64,000 bases of DNA from Bisporella sp. PMI_857 (GCA_021307315.1 JAJSPD010000005.1:1054001-1118000); one strand, 5' to 3'. Positions 46,977-59,612 are shown, counted from the stretch's first letter. Numbers and translations: made by a program. The notes: generated from the letters alone by a model not told the origin.

Positions 46977-49311
46977 ATGAGCTCCAAATTACCCAAGAGA
47001 AATGATAACAGAATCATTATCCACTTTGTAGGTCCCAAGAGCACTGCCACAACCTTGCGCACCTCCTGTTCTCTAACAAATCCTAGGATTACGATTGCTT
47101 CTACGCGTCTGTATTTGAGCATGAGAATCCTGCATTGAAAGCCCTACCGTTGGTACGAATCTACCGTGGCTTCTCGTGTTGGGCGTAAATAAAGGCTGAC
47201 CCGAGAGTTAGGCCGTGCAACAGAAGCAGATTATTGTCACCTGCAATTATGAAGCAAGACGACGAGGACTACATAAGCTACAGCTGATTAGTGAGGCTCG
47301 TAAAATATGCCCAGATGTTGTCATAGTCCTAGGAGAGGAGTTGGGGAGATTTCGTGATGCCTCAAAGGCTCTCTACAAGTTTCTAGAGTCTTTCACGTGG
47401 AGCGGGAAAGTTGAGCGTCTGGGATTTGACGAGGTGTTCATGGACGTGACCGATATTATCGACTATAACGAAGCGCTTTTGAACCCTAACGATCTTTCTC
47501 ATTCATTCTTTCAGCTCAGACTAAAAGACCCTACAATAGGTTTTAATTTTGATGCATCGTGCGTGTCCCCGCATTGGTATCCAGCATCGAATACACAGCC
47601 TCCTGCAGTCATCACGGACAACCAGGATACGCTGAGTACCCGCTTGATTCTAGGGTCGCATTTCGCACGATATCTAAGGACAAGCCTCGAAGAACAAAAA
47701 GGATATACGGCAACGGTTGGCGTATCGACAAATAAGCTCATATCGAAGCTAGTTGGAAATCTCAATAAGCCTCAGGGACAAACAACTCTTCTTCCGCCAT
47801 ATATTATTGAAAATGGCAACTCATTAAGCGAAGTGCAGAGCTGCCTAGAGAGCAACGTGACACAGTTCATTGACAGTCATGTAAGTGTGACTCTGTAGTT
47901 AGACTTTCTGATCCATGTTCAGAAACTCCATTTTCAATATCTTTTCTCCTGCCTACTCTTGGACTCGTACCGTAGAGTCCGTTTCATGAGACCCGAATGT
48001 CGAACCTTGGAAAGCTTCGCATCCCATGGTTGAGCCAGCACAGCCTGCTTATGCGGGGTGCTTGACAGACTGTAAGGTTGAGCCATAAGAAAATATCCTT
48101 CATAGGTAGAAGCATTGACGATTCATGGACGAGGTATTATACCGAGATCTATTTTTTATTTTTATTTTACCCCACCGAGGTAGTAACGTGGCCTAGGAAG
48201 CATTATGTTGCCCCCACTCAAAATCGAAGTGTGTGTCACAAGGCTAATGGCAATTCAACAGGATATAGGCAGAATTCCAGGCATCGGGTTCAAAATGGCG
48301 CAGTTAATACGCAATCATGTTCTATCCCGACCGGCTGAATTTGAGATGGGATTGATATATGGTCCTACTAAGGAGTCAGTGAGTGTCCGAGATGTACGGC
48401 TGTTCCCTGGTATGGGCCCAGAAATACTGGAAAGTATTCTTGGTGGTCCAGGAGCTGAGCGAGGTATTGGTGGTAAAGTGTGGAATCTGATGAATGGAGT
48501 AGACGATACTGAAGTTCAACAAATGAGAAAAGTGCCTTCTCAGATCAGTATCGAGGACTCATATATCCGCCTGGACACAATGCCACAGGCTCTGAAAGAA
48601 ATGCAGATGCTTGCTACGAGTCTACTCCACAGGATGCACACAGATTTGATGGAAGACGACGAAGGTCATGACGCTAACGGAGGCAGAAGATGGATCGCAC
48701 TACCGAAAACGATACGACTCTCTACCAGACTTAGACCGCCGCTGAATGCTGATGGCACGAGATCACGAAGCTTCAATCGTACTTCAAGGTCAGGACCTCT
48801 ACCAGGCTTTGTATTCAATTTGAAGGAAAGCATTGGTGCCATTGTTGAGAAACTAGTTCAAGAGACTCTGCTTCCCATGTTCAGGCGCTTACATCCCCAG
48901 CAGTCCGGTTGGAATCTAAGTCTTATAAACATCTGCGTCACAAACCTATTAGAGACAGCTTCTGATGATAGTAGCGGCAAAGGCCGAGACATCAGCAAAA
49001 TGTTCAAGCGACAAGAATCCGTGTTGAGAGAGTGGAAGGTTGAAGACAGGGACGTTCCTCCTGATCCGAAACCAGATAGAGGAGAACTCCATGATCGAGC
49101 AGAGCCAAGTGCTGGCAATGATGCTTCGGAGAAGACCATAGAAGGTTCCGAGGATATGTTGTATCCTACGCAATCCACGGTCCTTGATAATGTTCAATGG
49201 GAAGAAGATGACTTGGAAGAGAATGATTTTGAGCGGTGTACTACATGCGGAGCCTCATTGCCGGCCTTTGCCATGCCAGCTCATGAACGGTTTCATGTAC
49301 TTGAAGAGTAG
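46977..49311 (+). CDS. POLI: DNA polymerase iota, Y-family translesion polymerase
   Basis: Four exons (46977-47027, 47087-47152, 47212-47880 and 48262-49311) give 611 residues. The catalytic palm begins IIIHFDYDCFYASVFE, with the metal-binding Asp, and continues VERLGFDEVFMDVTD, with the second acidic pair. The finger region reads VTCNYEARRRGLHKLQLI. The thumb has the helix-hairpin-helix GRIPGIGFKMAQLI, followed by the little-finger domain. The C-terminus is a ubiquitin-binding zinc finger of C-X2-C-X11-H-X3-H form (Cys588, Cys591, His603, His607). Pol iota bypasses damaged bases and binds ubiquitinated PCNA. Intron 3 is 381 nt, far longer than the others, yet its donor (GTAAGT) and acceptor restore the expected DSH-DIGRIPGIG junction. 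The first two exons code only 17 and 22 residues. Confidence 0.92.
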
Positions 49312-50700
49312 CAGATTCCGCATGCACAGCCATCTACTTTTAAAGATGTAGAAATCCGTACCTTTACAAGCTGCTAATTGTGCGCTTCGAGTCTTCATTT
49401 AATGGGGGCTTAGGTTCCGTATGCGATCTTGTAAACTCGTTGCTTCAACACGATGATGCTTCTTTGCCGCCTTGTGCCAAATTGGAGTGCACCAAGTATT
49501 ATCATAAGCGTGGGTTGGACCTACTTTTCGTGTCTAAATTGCACGCCAAATCAACAGGTTTATTTCATCGCTTGAAATCCTGGTTTGCACTGAAAAGATT
49601 GCCACCCGGGATGAAATTACCTGGATATATATATCAAATATTAAATCCAAATCCAAATCCAAACTGCATTCTACATATTGGGGGAAGAAGTGCAAGGAAC
49701 TACATGAGGATTTCGTGGTACATAACACTATGTATGGGAAATAAATGTGTGCTTTTCAGGAAAAAAGAAACTTCACTCCGTTGACTTGAGGAGACATATC
49801 GTGTAGAAATGTAGCAAAACGGCTTCCAATGTGTAAAAATCTACGCCCCTTTAGAAGGCTACTATTTCGTTTCGGTTTTCCGATCTGTTCAAGGTATAGA
49901 AGGGACTCGTAAAGCCGGGATTCTAGCAAAAATACCACATAACTAGGTGGCAGCAAGACTTGTTCTGAATTATTGTCTAAATGTGCTTGCCGTACGCCGG
50001 ATGCATACCTCGAAGCTCAAACAATAGATGCATGTACCCATTGTAACGCTGCGTCGGCAGGTAAAGCAGAGACGGAGACAGTCTCCAGCGCTCCGTCTCT
50101 GCCTCGGCGAACGGGTTTCATAAGGCAGACAGGCGGCCCGGGAGAGGGAGATGAAAGGCTGTCGATTACGCAGTTGTAAACAGGACCAAGGCGTCAGAAC
50201 GAACATGCTTTAGTGACAAGGATGCACACACACACACAGACAAAAATAATATTAATCAATCACCAGATCCGCCGCAACATAAACGATTAAAGCAGCTGGG
50301 AAAAGCTACGATGATACAATCTGGTAGAAAGAGATGATAACATTAGCTAGCCTCTTGATAAGGAGCTACAATGAATATATTAAGAAAAGAGGAGGGAGGG
50401 GGGTTGTGGAGGGCAGGGAAGTGGTAATAAGAAGTAAGAAGAGGACAGGGACTCAAAAGTGCATTCTTGTCATCTATCACCAGCTGTAAATTAGTGGTAC
50501 ACTAAGGTAGGAGCCGAACTCGACAGCCTTCAACGCCTTGCCTTTCGCCAGCCTCGTCTCAACTTCCATTCAACCTTCATCGTTCAAACCCGCACACACC
50601 CTTCAATCATCATTGATAGTCATATTGTCGTGATTCGTATCCTTGATCTGGACTCTGTCACAAGCGATTGCCCACGCGGAGGCCCGTTTTCCTCGTTGAA
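49312..50700. other. Spacer, no gene seen
   Basis: About 1.4 kb. It holds a short (ATCCAA)n microsatellite near 49645-49662 and a (CA)n run near 50224-50237. A purine-rich strand from about 50380 to 50450 precedes the next gene. Open frames here are short and overlapping. Confidence 0.45.
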
Positions 50701-53302
50701 ATGGCTTCCGAACCAAGTTCAAAAAAGAGGAGGCTCGCTCCCAAGATAGCGGAAAATCCACCCCTTCATGAACAGGCAAGATGACAATTGACATCCGTAT
50801 CAAATAACCATGAACTAATATCAGCGCGTTGGCAGTCTCCCCAGGCATATTATCAGCCCATTCCAAACGTGCAAGATGTTGCCCCTCCTGAACGCACCGA
50901 TTTCGAGTCCTTCGCTCGCCACCTGCAAGACGCTGCGATGCTCCTCTATGCGCAAGCCAACCGTTCGCCATATACAAGCGTATCTGTGCTTCTTCTACGA
51001 TGGGAGGACGATATGAGTGTTGAGCAGGACCTTCTGCAGCTGCAGAAGGTATTTCGCGAACGATACAACTTCCGGACCGAGTCGTGGTGCATACCCAGTG
51101 GTCCGAACCCGAGCGTGAAGCTCACAATGCAGATGGCGCAGCATGTAGAGTTTGCGCGATCCGATCATCTCTTAATTGTGTATTATGCTGGTTATGGATT
51201 TGTTGGTTCTGACCATCACTTATACTGGGCATGGTATGATATTGTGTCACCCGGCTGAAAAACAAGGCTGATTGAAAACTAGCAATGCGCGAGAAGACTC
51301 TGCCAGACTTAAATGGGAAGGCATCCGATGCCTCCTTGAAGATGCTCAATCCGATATTCTATTGCTTCTAGACACTTGTGCCGTTGCTGATGCCGCTACA
51401 GCTGGTATTCTTGGTGTGAAACAGGCCATCGCCGCATATACGCCGGAGCATGTTAATCGCGACCCGGGCCCTCATTCCTTCACATTTCATCTTGTGGAGG
51501 CACTTAATAAACTTGGAAGCGGTCGTCCTTTCAGCATACAACGACTTCATGAAGAGATTGTATCACAAAAACATACTGGTTTTCTGCAGCATACTGGGCT
51601 CACGAATGGCGCTAGCAAGGCTGCATCAACACATGAAAGGATGCCAGTCTGCTTCACACTGACGCCTGGGACCTTGCAAAGTATAGCTCTAGCGCCGTTA
51701 GGGATTCAGGGCCCCTCAGCACCATCACCTCTGGACTCTCCAGATGCTCTTGCCCAAATCGAGCCGCGTGGCGTAAAGATAAACGCCTCCTTAGATCTTA
51801 CCTTTGAGGAGCCGAGAGCTCTTGTGTGTACTACTTTTCTCGGAGAGCCAAGTCAGGATATGACCAGCTTCAAACAATGGCTTCAAAATACACCAGTTGC
51901 GGCAGCCAAGATTGCCGTTGAAGGCATGTTCCACGGGCCTCCAACAGTTCTTCTAATCTCAATGCCGATCGCTATCTGGAATGTCATTGCTGCGGATCGA
52001 ACTTGCTGCTTTCTGGGATATGTCAACTCACATAACATGACAACTGAATATCAGCACCTTATAGGAGGTATCTCCCCATATAATAAGGCTGCTACAAGGA
52101 GAGAACTTGAAGACGGAAAGATTCTCCTTGAAGCCCGAGAAGCCGCAGCGTCGACACCAATCATGGTTCGACACGAGACTTCGAGACAAGACTCTCTGCA
52201 GCAAGAGTCCTTACGCCAGGACGCTCTGAGGAATGATCCTCTAGGACTTGACACCCCAAATACAATCTCTCAGGGGATGTATCCAGATCCCCCAGTAATA
52301 CCTGGTCATTCAGATGCGGTTGAGGATTCTGTTGAGATGCACGAGGCAGCTGAACAATTGAAGGCATTGAGCCATCCTCGGCATGTGAGTCATGATCACC
52401 TGGGAAACGATCGTAATCATTCGAACATGGCAGAAGAGTCGCCGGGCTTGAGAAGTGGTGGAGAGGATGATTCTTCTCAAGACCTAGGCAATTCCGAAGG
52501 CGAGGAACACCTATATAACTCAGAGTACAACTCCTCGGCCGCACGGCCTAAGCCTAGGCGTTCAGTCCAGAAACAGGGCCCAAAACAAGACACACGTTGT
52601 ACTCTATGTAGCCACGCACCATTCAAAGACTCCTCATCGTTGCGTAAACACATTGCGGCAGCGCATACTCGACCATTTCCTTGCGCGTTCTCTTTCGCTG
52701 GATGCACAAGTACTTTCGGATCTAAGAACGAGTGGAAGCGCCATATTGCTTCGCAGCATCTCTGCTTGACATACTATCGATGCTCCTCTTGCCCTCAAGG
52801 TACCGTGGAAGGCAAAGGCAACGAATTCAATCGGAAAGATCTTTTTACCCAACATCTTCGCCGTATGCACGCTCCATTTGCTATTAAAAAAGCAATCGCC
52901 AAAGGAGACTCAAAGTTACAGCTCGAGTGGGAAACACATGTTAAAGAAATGCAGAACACCTGTCTCGTTATCCGGAGGCAACCGCCCCAACGCTCTGCCT
53001 GTCCGAAGGCCGATTGCAGCAATGTATTCGAGGGTACGGGCAGCTGGGATGACTGGACGGAACACGTCGGTCGACATATGGAGAAAGGCGAAGCCAACAA
53101 GTTAGGAGTCGACAAACTATTGGCAAGGTGGGCACTAGATGAAGGCATTATTGAACGAAAAGAAGATGGAGAGTATCGCCTCTGCGGTACAGAACGCGAA
53201 GGCGGAATGTCGGCGGGTTATTATAGCGATGGCAATGGCGGTGTAATGGCAGGCAAGCGGGAGTTAGAAGGAGGAGACGACAGCATGCTGATGGATGGAT
53301 AA
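50701..53302 (+). CDS. Caspase-like domain fused to C2H2 zinc fingers
   Basis: Three exons (50701-50775, 50836-51233 and 51283-53302) give 830 residues. The N-terminus is basic (SSKKRRLAPK). A caspase-like region follows: SVSVLLLRWEDD, HLLIVYYAGYGF near residue 140, YWACN, and ILLLLDTCAVADA near 188. In caspases these places carry a catalytic HG and a catalytic Cys. Here the Cys is present but the HG reads YG, so it is probably not a protease. A polar linker with QDSLQQESLRQDAL repeats leads to C2H2 fingers from about residue 594 (CTLCSHAPFKDSSSLRKHI, CAFSFAGCTSTF, then HLRRMH and CPKADCSNVFEGTGSWDDW). Intron 1 has a GC donor (CAG|GCAAGA). Function is unknown; a nuclear regulator is one possibility. 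Confidence 0.8.
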
Positions 53303-53703
53303 GGGATAGTTTCGCTTTATACTACTGAAAGGGGGTCGACATTACTCGGGTCGGCACTTTGCTTTGAGGTTTCTCTGAAAATATCTTTGGGGGTTTTCTA
53401 CATTGGTCAGGGCTTTACAGCAAGCACGTGGAGGAGTCAACCGGCGTCACTATCAGGAGTTGCTATTTTCCTTTGTGGTCGACACTGTTCCGACACTGTA
53501 AACGAATTCATTCAGTTCTTTGGTCAATTTAGTGTTCTTCATTTGCTTCCACGTCTTGTCTCTTCGATTTCTCGTTCCATCACATTGTTAAAAAGGCTTA
53601 CAATCTGAGCCGATGGCAGTCGAGCGCCAACCGACCAGAGCTCTTCCCATAAAGTCCCTCGATCACGGGCGTTCACGAAACTCATTTTGCTAACCCTATA
53701 TCA
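53303..53703. other. Spacer, no gene seen
   Basis: About 400 bases between the caspase/C2H2 gene and the kinase-like pseudogene. I see only short frames and pyrimidine-rich sequence. Confidence 0.45.
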
Positions 53704-54204
53704 GTGCTTCAACCTTCGACAGAACACAGCCCCAAGGACCGTGGCGCTCCAAAGCGCCGTAGAAGCAGATTCTCTATTGGAAGCCCTCGCAGGTTTACTA
53801 CATTAGACCTCCGCCAGGGCCCGCGATATCGATACCCGGGTCGTTTGAACAAAGCCATGTTCCGATCGGGCGGCCGTGCCGGCGCGTTCTCGTGGGCCAT
53901 CGTCTCCGCGCTGGATGGGGATATTGGAGGGGATCAAACATCTTCATTCCATAGGCCTCGTGTGTAATGATATTAACCTGAGTAGCATCATATTTAAGGA
54001 GAACGGCACGCCTGTAATCGTCGACTTCGACGGCTGCTGCAGGTTGGGAGAGACGCTGGGGGGTTATTCGAAGAGGACCCAAGGTGGTTTAACCTAAATG
54101 TTTTGGTTAAGAAGGGGAAGAATGATCTTGAGGCTTGGGCGAGGTTGAGGACTTGGTTAGTTGGGAAGTCAGCTGAAGAATTTTTTTTCAAGATGGCTAA
54201 ATGA
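53704..54204 (+). pseudogene. Truncated protein-kinase-like pseudogene
   Basis: Pieces of a kinase-like protein appear in different frames. One frame gives WMGILEGIKHLHSIGLVCND, then INLSSIIFKENG and TPVIVDFDGC, matching the catalytic-loop and DFD regions of small fungal kinase-like proteins. The expected HND reads CND. After GLT a stop intervenes, and the family's C-terminal block appears in another frame (KNDLEAWARLRTWLVG). The upstream piece (PSTEHSPKDRG to GRLNKAM) is again in a different frame, and no N-lobe is recognisable. Frame breaks, the altered catalytic site and the missing N-lobe together suggest a dead copy. An intron-rich live gene is less likely because no good splice sites join the pieces. 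Confidence 0.6.
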
Positions 54205-54388
54205 CAACGGGCTCAGATATAGCTCTCCAAATGTGTCAAAAATTTTGGACACATTCACATTTAAGTTGTACTTGGGTAATGGAACATAGAATAAGTCTAT
54301 TCCTACCAATACGATTAACGATGCATCTGCTGACCATCCTCGCTTCAAACTCCCCGGCGCACAATGTCTCGGTCGTTCTAATACATGT

Positions 54389-55456
54389 TTAGCACAGCAC
54401 AGCACGCTTTCCACATGGCTTCTTGGCGTTCTTCGTCCGCTTGCAAGCCGAACCTGGAAAATCTGCCGTCGAGCCTATTCCAGCGCGGTCCATGTCTCTC
54501 TTCAATGTTTGGGTACATGTAGGCTTCTCCGAATCTTCCTCATATTCATGAATGTTCGTTAATCCCCTCAGATATGTACCTTTGCTTTCATCATCCATGA
54601 CATCGAATTTGCCGTCGTTGCCAAAATATAGAAGGGAGAGCTTATCCGCATCTTCGGGCTTGTTGTTCTCCGAGGGGAACACAGGATCACCTTCCTCGTT
54701 GAAAAGTAAGAGGGTTCCAAGGGCAAGTCTCCCGAAAATGTCAGACGTACTTCAATTGAGCAGTTAGCAGGTAAGCTAGTATTGTAAGTCCTAAGAAAAG
54801 AATACACAATAAGAAACTGTCACTGGGCTCCACTCACTCATCTTCAAGACTAGGATGGTCCTCAGATGAGCTGCTGCAAGTTTCATCCGTCGCTTGAGAG
54901 CCCGACTCTGACGTAGTTGAGGTCTAATCAAGCATTGTCAGACTCATTATAAACTCCGTCAAGAAACAAATACGCTAGGCGCAAAATCAACTTACTTCTC
55001 TAGAGGCTTGACTGTGACGATAGCCTCCAAAGGCAGTTGCATTATCTAGCAACGATTGGTCTACGTCTGTCTCTTTACTTAGACTATAGTAGCAGATTAT
55101 CAGCGGCAGAATTTTTACATGCCTGGCATCTGTTCCAGTATCACCAACCACCACTTACCTATTGTTAATGTTTGGGCTCGGGGTACAGCTACGATGGAAT
55201 TTACCCTTGCCATCTTCGCTATCAGAAAGGGCAATGAGGTCGCTCTCTTGATGTGCTGCGGTATCTGACAAGATATCAACCCGTAGGCGAATAGGAAGTT
55301 GTCTATGTGGTCAAGTTAGCTCTGTGGGGTAAGGGGTTTGGGGGCGCGAATAAGTATGACGATTGGGAGAAAGGAGAGTTGAAGAATGGCTCACTGCTCT
55401 TACTTTTCAGGTGGAAGACGGCCAATCGGCTTGTCGACATGCTTGGATTGAACCAT
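54389..55456 (-). CDS. Unrecognised acidic protein, five exons
   Basis: Exons 55404-55456, 55159-55302, 54996-55083, 54838-54923 and 54389-54749 join in frame to 243 residues. All four introns have GTAAGN or GTGAGT donors and AG acceptors. The product starts MVQSKHVDKPIGRLPPEKQL, then has acidic and Ser-rich stretches (LIALSDSEDGKG, TSTTSESGSQATDETCSSSS). A more ordered segment follows (SDIFGRLALGTLLLFNEEGD, then DKLSLLYFGNDGKFDVMDDE), and the tail is basic and Cys-containing. I know no family. An upstream in-frame ATG at 55639 would add 61 residues. The coherent splice pattern supports a real gene, but the last exon might contain another intron after DDESKG, where GTACAT occurs. Confidence 0.6.
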
Positions 55457-55964
55457 GATTAACGATTGTCCGATAATAGAAATTGTGGGGTAGTATATCT
55501 GGTATATGCCTGATGCAAGTTTGTTATCCTTGACGTTGAAGAATGACGATTGAGGAGAATGATGGAGAGGAAATGAGAGAGAATGCATGCACTCATAAAT
55601 TGGGGGCGCCAGGTTAGCAGATGAGGAAGCAACATCCAAGCTATGAACGATTTTCTCGAGCTATGTCCATTGCCAGGTCAGGAACGATCGGGTAAGGACT
55701 CCAAAAGAACTCGTAGTCAGAGAAGATATCGCCCACCTATGAAAACCTCGCGGTGAAATGTATCTCTTTATCTAGTTGCTTCCTAGGTGAAGAGGTGGTA
55801 GGGCAATGTATGAGAATATTTTTAATGAAATTAGTCCAACACAACCACTAGATCTAAAATGGCTCTCACTTACCCACGGTATTGCACTTTTTTTGACCAT
55901 ACTAGGCTGCACTCGGCCGTTTGAAGATTCTATTTTTTTTGTCTAACCTACCAACCAAGATCTA
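55457..55964. other. Spacer between LYS2 3' end and unknown gene
   Basis: About 500 bases holding the LYS2 3' region and the upstream region of the five-exon gene. No feature other than a run of T near 55930 was noted. Confidence 0.45.
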
Positions 55965-58900
55965 TTACACCAAAGCACCGCGTCCACCAACCCTCAACAG
56001 AGCGGCTTTCTGCTCTGCTGATATGTTTGAATTAGGTAGATCCTCCTTTCCCTTTCCTTCTGGCAATGAGACGAATCCGATGCCGGTCAAATAAGATAGA
56101 TACTTCCCCATGATTGCTTCGTTGACAGCGCCTCCAGAAGAAAGATCTTCACCTGTGAGCTTTTTATCAGAACGCAGGGCCGCTGCAGCGTTGACATCGT
56201 CCATTTCCGGAGCAATGGTATCACCTGGAAGATCTGTTGTTGCAAAGTGATATAATGGCATTCTGTGTTAATCATTAGCAGTAAGCATCTCACAAATTAG
56301 TATCTGGGATTCTCACAAAGCATGCTGCTCCTTTCCTTCCGCAGCTGCATATTCCTCTAGTTTTTTCTTCCAGGTAGAATAGTCCACCTCTGGAACGTTA
56401 TATCCATAGGACTCCAGCGTTGCCAGGTACTGACTGAAGGTTAATCTTGGATGGCTCGTCACTTGCGCTACACCCAAGGGACTTTTGGCCGGGCTGAATG
56501 CAGCTGCCACCACAACTCTGGCCACATGGTTGACAGGGACCATATTGACTGTATTTGATATCTTGGGCCGACAGCCTAGTTGAATACATCCTTTGGCCAT
56601 ACGTATCAGAAAGTCGTCGGTGTTAGTGACACCACTGTCTTTATCGCCTGTAACGTAACCTGGGCGAACAATGGTCCCACGAAGCCCTCGTGAGCCAGCC
56701 GCACGAACAAGGTATTCTGCCACCCATTTAGACTGACCATATCCGGTGCCAAGACCTGTAGCACTCCCAGAGAGGTCATCATCTTCAGTAACTCCACTCC
56801 CACCTTTGGCAGATAGCTCAACAAAGTAAGGAGTATCGAGAACCGAGGTTGAAGACACGAAAGATAATAGTTTTGGCTTCCCAGCTGCACAAAGAGCAAG
56901 GATGTCTAGAGTTCCTTGAACATTTGCCGGCTTGAGGTTAGAATATGGGTAGACCCAATGAACCAAGGCACCGTTATGGATAACAACGTTGACTTCCTGG
57001 GCCAGTTGATCCCAAGTAGACTCAGATAGACCAAGGCGGGGATCTCCAAGATTGCCAGTCACACAAGTAATGCGTGATTTCCAAGAAGGATCCCAGACAC
57101 CATATGCTTGGCAGGTTTGTATGACACGATCTAATGCTTTGGTAGTATCAAGAGCACGAACGTGCGCGACTACTTTGATAGGCTGCGGCCGACTAAGGAG
57201 ATCACGGAGAATGTACGCGCCAAGAAATCCAGTAGCACCTGTGAGAAAAACCGTAAGAGGTGTGGTAGGTGTGATTGTCTCATCAGCAGATAGGAAGGAT
57301 TTTGCGACGCTTTCAACCAATGTCTTTGCTTCAGTTGCATAATCTTCAGCACTCTCGACCTGATCGCTACCAGTCACCGAAGAAGATTTTTTCTCAATCT
57401 GACTTGCAAAGCTATTCAGAGTCGGATTCTGGAAGATATCGCTCATATTGATCTTTGAGTCTGGCCATTTCTTGTTGACCTTGAAAAGCATTTGCTGCGC
57501 CAGAATACTGTGTCCTCCAATATCAAAGAAAGAGTCATCTGGACTGATGGTTCTCTCGTCGATAGTTGGGATCAAGGTCGCCCAAATACTTGCAGTATCG
57601 CGCTCAGTTTCTGACAATTCTACCAACTTTCCGACTGGCCGAGCAGCCGCGAGCTGTGCAGCATCTGGGAATGGCAGAGCAGGCTTGTCCTTTTTTCCAT
57701 TTGGATTCAAGGGGAACTTTTCAAGGGGGATGATGACCTCTGGGATCGCATATGACGGAAGTTTCGTTCTTAAATATTTCTTGATGTCGTCTCCCAGATT
57801 CCAGAACCTACGAAGTCGTCCCTGGATTCCCTCACCGGAGGTATCATCTTTTTGGTTATTAACTTTCAACCACTCCGGCCACCTTCGCATGTCCGGCACA
57901 ATATAGCTGACCAACGTCTGCTCTTCATCCTTGTTTCTTCGAACAAGAGTGACATTATCCAGCACCATGTCATGGTCAGAAAGATACTTATCAATCTCGC
58001 CAAGCTCGATTCTAAAGCCACGGATTTTGACTTGATCATCTGCTCGACCTACACACTCGACGTTTCCATCAGGCATGTATCGACCTAGATCACCAGACCG
58101 ATACATTCGATCTCTTGGACCTTTGTAGAATTCTCTCCAAGGCTCTTCAGATAATGACTTGGCGAGTTTTTTATCCTGTTCAACCCACTTGGAATTATCC
58201 ACAAACCAACTATCAACAAATTTTGTTTTGGTAAGTTCATCGCTTCCGAGGTAACCTTCCGCTAAACCAGCTGCCCTTACGTAGATTTCACCAATCTCGC
58301 CAACTTCGCAAATCCGATCTCGGTTCTCCCTATCAACAACCAGAATCTGGACATCTTTCATTCCCTTTCCAGCTGGAATGACATTTCCCAGCTTTTCTTC
58401 AAGATAAGAAGGCTCTTTACTCTTGCTTGGTATCTCAAAATAGCTCACAGCTCTTTGTGTCTCGGTTGTCCCATACATATTGACAATGTGTACATTGTCT
58501 GCTAACGATTGTAATGATCTACAGTCTCTCTTGATGAGAATATCTCCAACAAAAAAAGCATGATGAAGGGCAGGAAACTTAGCACTAGCTCCTCCAACCA
58601 ATATTTGACCCATAGCAGGTGTCAAGTGGGTGACTGTTGCACCATGGGCCTTCATCCATTCGGCAAGCCTCTCATGCTGGATATCATCCTTAGACGGGAC
58701 GAGTAACTGAGCACCAAGAAAGAGAGGCGTGAAAATATCACGCTGTATGGGATCACTAAAGTTGGGAATATATCAGTACTGAAAATTATCCAAACATTGT
58801 TCCAAAATCAGCAAGAGAAGACTTCCGACGTTTGCAAGCAGAAGAAGTTGTGGTCAAGGGCGAACTCACTGGGCAATTCCACTTAACATGGTGAATTTAT

Positions 58901-59612
58901 CATTCTTAGAGAGTGTGAAAGTCTCAGCCATCCAGTCAAAGTAGTAAGCAAGTGAATAATGTCGTCCTCTAACACCCTTAGGTCGGCCTTCGGATCCTGA
59001 CGTGAAGGAGAGAGTTGGAGTTGAGTCTGGTCCCACAACAACCCCTGGGCTTTTACTCTTGAGTGATAATTCATCAATGAAGATATCCCTTCCATCAATA
59101 ATGCCTCCAACAAGAGTGCCGTCATCTTTGAGTTCTAAACCTGGCACTTCAGTCCGTAGTTGTAAATTTTCCTTGATGAAATTTCGCACTTTCTCAGTCA
59201 ATTCTCCAGCTTCTCGCGTAGCTTTGTCAATGACTACCAATGCTCGTGGCCGTGCTACATCTAAATAAATGTTCTGGCGGTCTGGAGGATATGATGGATC
59301 AATAACGGAAAAGGTAGCTCCAGCTTTCAGAATCCCCATAACCGTCACCACCAGATCCACGCCTCGATGACTGTAAGACATAACCACTTCCCCACGCTGA
59401 ATTCCCGACTTCACCAGATGGTGAGCCAATATATTTGAGGCTTCATTGATCTGACGATAGGTGAACTCTCTGCGGGGTGCATTCCCCGAAGCAGTTTCTA
59501 CCACGCAAGTTCTGTCTGGGTGTGCTTCAGCATTTGCTGCAAAAATGTCCTGGATTGCTCCACGGAAGGCAGACCAATGCAGGTCTGCCGTGGGATCGGG
59601 GATCAAAGCCAT
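55965..59612 (-). CDS. LYS2: Alpha-aminoadipate reductase Lys2
   Basis: Three exons (58870-59612, 56317-58755 and 55965-56262) give 1159 residues, close to the usual family size. The adenylation domain carries SFTSGSEGRPKGV near residue 203, MYGTTETQ, YRSGDLGRYMPDGN, GRADDQVKIRGFRIELGEID and PLNPNGKKDKPALP. The carrier domain has DSFFDIGGHSILAQQ, with the phosphopantetheine serine near 658. The reductase domain has VFLTGATGFLGAYILRDLL near 753 and GYGQSKWVAEYL near 920. Lys2 activates alpha-aminoadipate, loads it on its own carrier and reduces it to the semialdehyde in fungal lysine synthesis; Lys5 must add the cofactor. A GCN4/CPC1-type site lies 160 bp upstream. Confidence 0.97.
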
